From positions 1 through 24,740 of the forward strand of contig CALSCQ010000483.1 of the NCBI GenBank assembly GCA_943704525.1: a stretch of 24,740 nt of DNA. Reading direction: 5' to 3'. Source of the stretch: Pigoraptor vietnamica. Its lineage: Eukaryota > Opisthokonta > Filasterea. The stretch's first letter is position 1, and each line of letters starts with the position of its first letter. Shown here piece by piece: positions 22,395 to 24,740 of the stretch. The notes under the pieces are model-generated. The model did no database searches. It saw only the letters and a list, made by a program, of their open reading frames with translations, and was not told the origin of the DNA. The position numbers were made by a program, and so were the translations under genes.

Positions 22395-23548
22395 ATGACA
22401 GGCACGCGATTTAGTCACTACAGCCACGGGGGAATGCTGAGCACGCCGAAAGTATGCCAAGCATGCGACCGGACTGTCCAGACAACTGATCTCCGGCTAA
22501 AATCAGATGTGCACGCACACAACGTAAGTCACTTTATACTCTCTTCACGCTGCCTCGGCGCTCTGTTCGCGCAATTCCCCCGGCGCTCCCTTCGTCTTCC
22601 GCCTGGGGTCGACTACCCTCTGCTCGTGGAAGTTGGCTTCACAACGGTGCCCCGGACTGGCCCGGCGGCAGTCCCCCGCCGAGCTGCCGGCAGTGGAAGG
22701 GCCGACCGACAGCCAGTTGCCGGCCGGCGCTGTCGCCGCGTTCGCGAGACAACGGACAGTGTGGGTGCCACTGATCGGCGGCGCCGGCGAGACCAATAAA
22801 AGCCCACAACGACATCCGACATTGTTGCCGATTACCAATACGGCCGGTGAACCCTGCCGGGCTCGCCGTGACAATCGGGCGGCGGGCGCCCGGCCTCATG
22901 AGTGCACGGTCAGGGCAACTCCCACGCCGCTCGTCCTGTCGAACACAACTGCGGAATCAGCGCCTTCTCCAATCCAAGCGGCGCTTGGCACCCTATGGCG
23001 ATTGAGTGCATCAGTGCATATGCCTTTCGGCATCTGGCCATAGTCACGGCGCTACACAAACATGCCGCCGGCGGCTGATACATCTTAGTCAGCTTCATTT
23101 CCGGCACGGGGCCCGGCCCATATTAGTGGTGGCGACGGTCTTCAAATCCGCAGAACACTCGAGCGAGCTCACACCAGGCTTGTGCACGATCTTATGCAAC
23201 GGCCGATGCGGCGCCCCCACTTCCTTGCCATGGCTCTCGTACGGATTCCTTCACGCCGCCACACCGAGGGACTCCATTACGGTGCACGGCACGCGTACGA
23301 GTGGGGAGCCGGCGCGAGAGCCGGCAGGGACGGCGGGTGTGCTGCATCTCAATTGGACTGCAACAACAGGAGTAAAGACCTCGTGGTACGGGTACAATTG
23401 GGGTGCGTGCATGTGCTCAAACTGCCGTCGCTTCAGCTGGTCTCCCGAACTGTCATTGGCGCCTACAATCGATTTCAAAATGGGCCCTCACTTCAAGCCG
23501 GACTGGGCAAAACAAGACGATCATTTCTATTACGATCGACCCGAGTAA
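22395..23548 (+). CDS. Uncharacterised coding-like region, exon structure uncertain
   Basis: 22395-22523 is open from an ATG for 43 codons, contains a CQAC pair and a DVHAHN end, and stops at a strong donor AAC|GTAAGT (22524). A second open block (about 22631-23040) starts after an acceptor-like GGAAG. The last block is open to TAA at 23546-23548 and reads, near its end, SWYGYNWGACMCSNC, IDFKMGPHFKPDWAK and DDHFYYDRPE. These look like real protein, rich in aromatic residues and cysteine, and are not microsatellite translation. I recognise no family, and the joins between blocks are not established. The DNA is also dense in CCGG palindromes, so a non-coding or decayed element is possible. It converges on the tyrosine kinase gene. 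Confidence 0.3.
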
Positions 23549-23632
23549 CACAAGCCAGACTTTTTTTTTTTCTCGATCCGGAAGCCGGACAGTGGCATGC
23601 TGTGGCGCTGGCACTGGCGCAGCTCCCTTTGC

Positions 23633-24635
23633 TCACACGAGCTGCTCCGTCGACGCACCGCCCACAGCTGTCGAAGGGCCCGCCCCAGTGTCCTCGACCA
23701 CCGTAATCTCCGCTTGGTCGTATTCGCGGAGCACCGCCATCGCAGTCGCTGCCGAGAGCTCGGGCCGCTTTTGCCTCTTCGATTCGCGGAGTGTGCCGGG
23801 CGTGTATTCGTTTGCCCTCGACGCCACCGCCCCACTGCGCCGCTCAAATGATCGCCCGATTGAACCGCCGCCGGTGGCCGCACGCAGGTCGTCGGGTGTG
23901 AACGCCTCCACGGCCGCGCGGGCAAGGTCGCTTGCGTCGCTGAGGTTCGATTGGAGCTCGCGATAGCTGTGGTTGGAGGCGGCAGACGCGCTGTCGCGCC
24001 GGCGACTCGTGCCATTGCGTCGAAGGAGCGCCGTGAGTGGCTCGGTTGCGGCGAAGCCGTCGGTGTCTGCCGAGGGTGCATTTGCAAGCTCGTCGAGTAT
24101 CGACACGATGCCGGCAAACGTCGGCCTGTCCTCTGGGGCCGACTTCCAGCACAGCGACATGAGCTTGTAGAGCTCGCTGGGGCAGTTCTCGGGGCGCTGC
24201 AAGCGATTGCCGGCATCGAGGAATTCGACCATCTCGCGCATGGTCGTGAGGCCGGCGTATGGCGTCGCGCCGAAGCTCCACGTCTCCCAGACGAGCACGC
24301 CGAACGACCACACGTCCGTCTTGTGGTTGAATACGGCGCGCGTGTAGCTCTCCGGTGCCATGATGCGGAATGGCAGCTTGGTTTTGCGCGTGCGGCTGTG
24401 GATGTAATCGACGCCCTGGAGGTCCCTCGACAGGCCAAAGTCGCTTACCTGCAAGCGACGGTGCGTGGAAGAGTCAGTTGGGCGATACAGTCGCAGTGCA
24501 TGCCAGTCTATGATGTAACACGCCCGTTGACGACGTCGCAGTGCATGCCACTCTACAGAGCGCGCGTCACTTACCTTGGCGACGAGTTCTCCGAGGTGGT
24601 CTTGGCCGAGGAGAACATTGCGCGCGGCGAGGTCT
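23633..24635 (-). CDS. Tyrosine kinase, C-terminal half of catalytic domain plus tail (5' part off the contig)
   Basis: Two exons on the minus strand: 24635-24575 and 24448-23633 (stop TGA), GT-AG, 291 residues visible. The first residue Arg is split across the upstream junction. The order is RDLAARN (tyrosine-kinase catalytic loop), SDFGLSRD, an activation loop with one Tyr (VDYIHSRT), RIMAPES, HKTDVWSFGVLVWETWSFG, TPYAG, and CWKSAPEDRPTF of subdomain XI. RDLAARN and the APES followed by DVWSFG mark it as a protein tyrosine kinase. A tail of about 150 residues is Ser/Arg/Ala-rich with tyrosines in SYREL, NEYTPG and REYDQAE that could be phosphorylation sites. Whether it is a receptor or cytoplasmic cannot be told, because the N-terminus is missing. 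The residue after the P+1 Arg is Ile, where nearly all tyrosine kinases have Trp. Confidence 0.9.
24490..24550. repeat. Direct repeat GTCGCAGTGCATGCCA, two copies 45 bases apart
   Basis: Copies at 24490-24505 and 24535-24550, followed by STCTA, so 21 bases with one mismatch. Both are in the kinase intron 24449-24574. Confidence 0.8.
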
Positions 24636-24728
24636 CTGCGCGGAGGCAACAGCGTGGGACCGGTTGACATGACCGACGCAAGGCGAACACACACGTCCAC
24701 ACAGACATGCGCCTTGTCCAACGGTACT

Positions 24729-24740
24729 CCCCCCCCCCCC
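24729..24740. other. Poly-C contig end
   Basis: Twelve C at the right end, mirrored by six C at bases 1-6 of the left end. Both fall in apparent introns of truncated genes. This looks like an assembly or sequencing edge effect and is not telomeric repeat. Confidence 0.6.

Noticed and set aside
23940-23955. GGTTCGATTGG, resembling a tRNA B box
   Set aside because: Lies inside the tyrosine kinase coding exon, lacks the CC end of the B box and has no matching A box or acceptor stem.

Overview
This is a GC-rich, intron-rich eukaryotic nuclear window. Most introns are short (about 50 to 370 nt), GT-AG and U2-type, and many carry (GT)n/(CA)n microsatellites. A tyrosine-kinase catalytic domain (HRD-type loop reading RDLAARN), a CDC42 almost identical to the animal protein, an LRRC34 orthologue and a large fasciclin adhesion protein point to an opisthokont relative. 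A unicellular holozoan is my best guess, but this is inference from gene content and not a placement. The window looks like a complete contig: both ends run into poly-C, and the genes at both ends are cut.

Layout. 78-480 (+): C-terminal exons of an NTF2/SnoaL-like protein. 848-3255 (+): LRRC34, six exons. 3468-5357 (-): 3-ketosteroid reductase (HSD17B7/Erg27 family), six exons, convergent with LRRC34 and interrupted by an apparent U12-type AT-AC intron inside its cofactor-binding motif. 6416-6929 (-): C-terminal exon of an unrecognised protein. 7794-9073 (-): CDC42, four exons. 9074-11062: about 2 kb without a convincing gene, holding an AT-rich island, a perfect hairpin and coding-like fragments. 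11063-11578 (-): FAM72, single exon. 12470-13837 (+): CZIB (C1orf123/UPF0587), seven exons, divergent from FAM72. 14196-17593 (+): CWF19L2, nine exons, two of whose introns use GC donors. 18120-22008 (-): a type I membrane protein with eight FAS1 domains. 22395-23548 (+): uncharacterised coding-like material. 23633-24635 (-): C-terminal part of a tyrosine kinase, cut by the contig end.

The genes do not form a pathway. They are housekeeping functions (sterol synthesis, Rho-GTPase polarity, spliceosome disassembly, zinc binding, FAM72) next to adhesion and signalling genes (FAS1 protein, tyrosine kinase, CDC42). The most notable observation is splice-site diversity. Six protein models that align without gaps to known families require one AT-AC and two GC-AG introns beside ordinary GT-AG ones. 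One of the genes carrying GC-AG introns itself encodes a spliceosome factor. No tRNA, rRNA, CRISPR or transposon with recognisable coding capacity was seen. Comparisons with named family members were made from memory, not by alignment.
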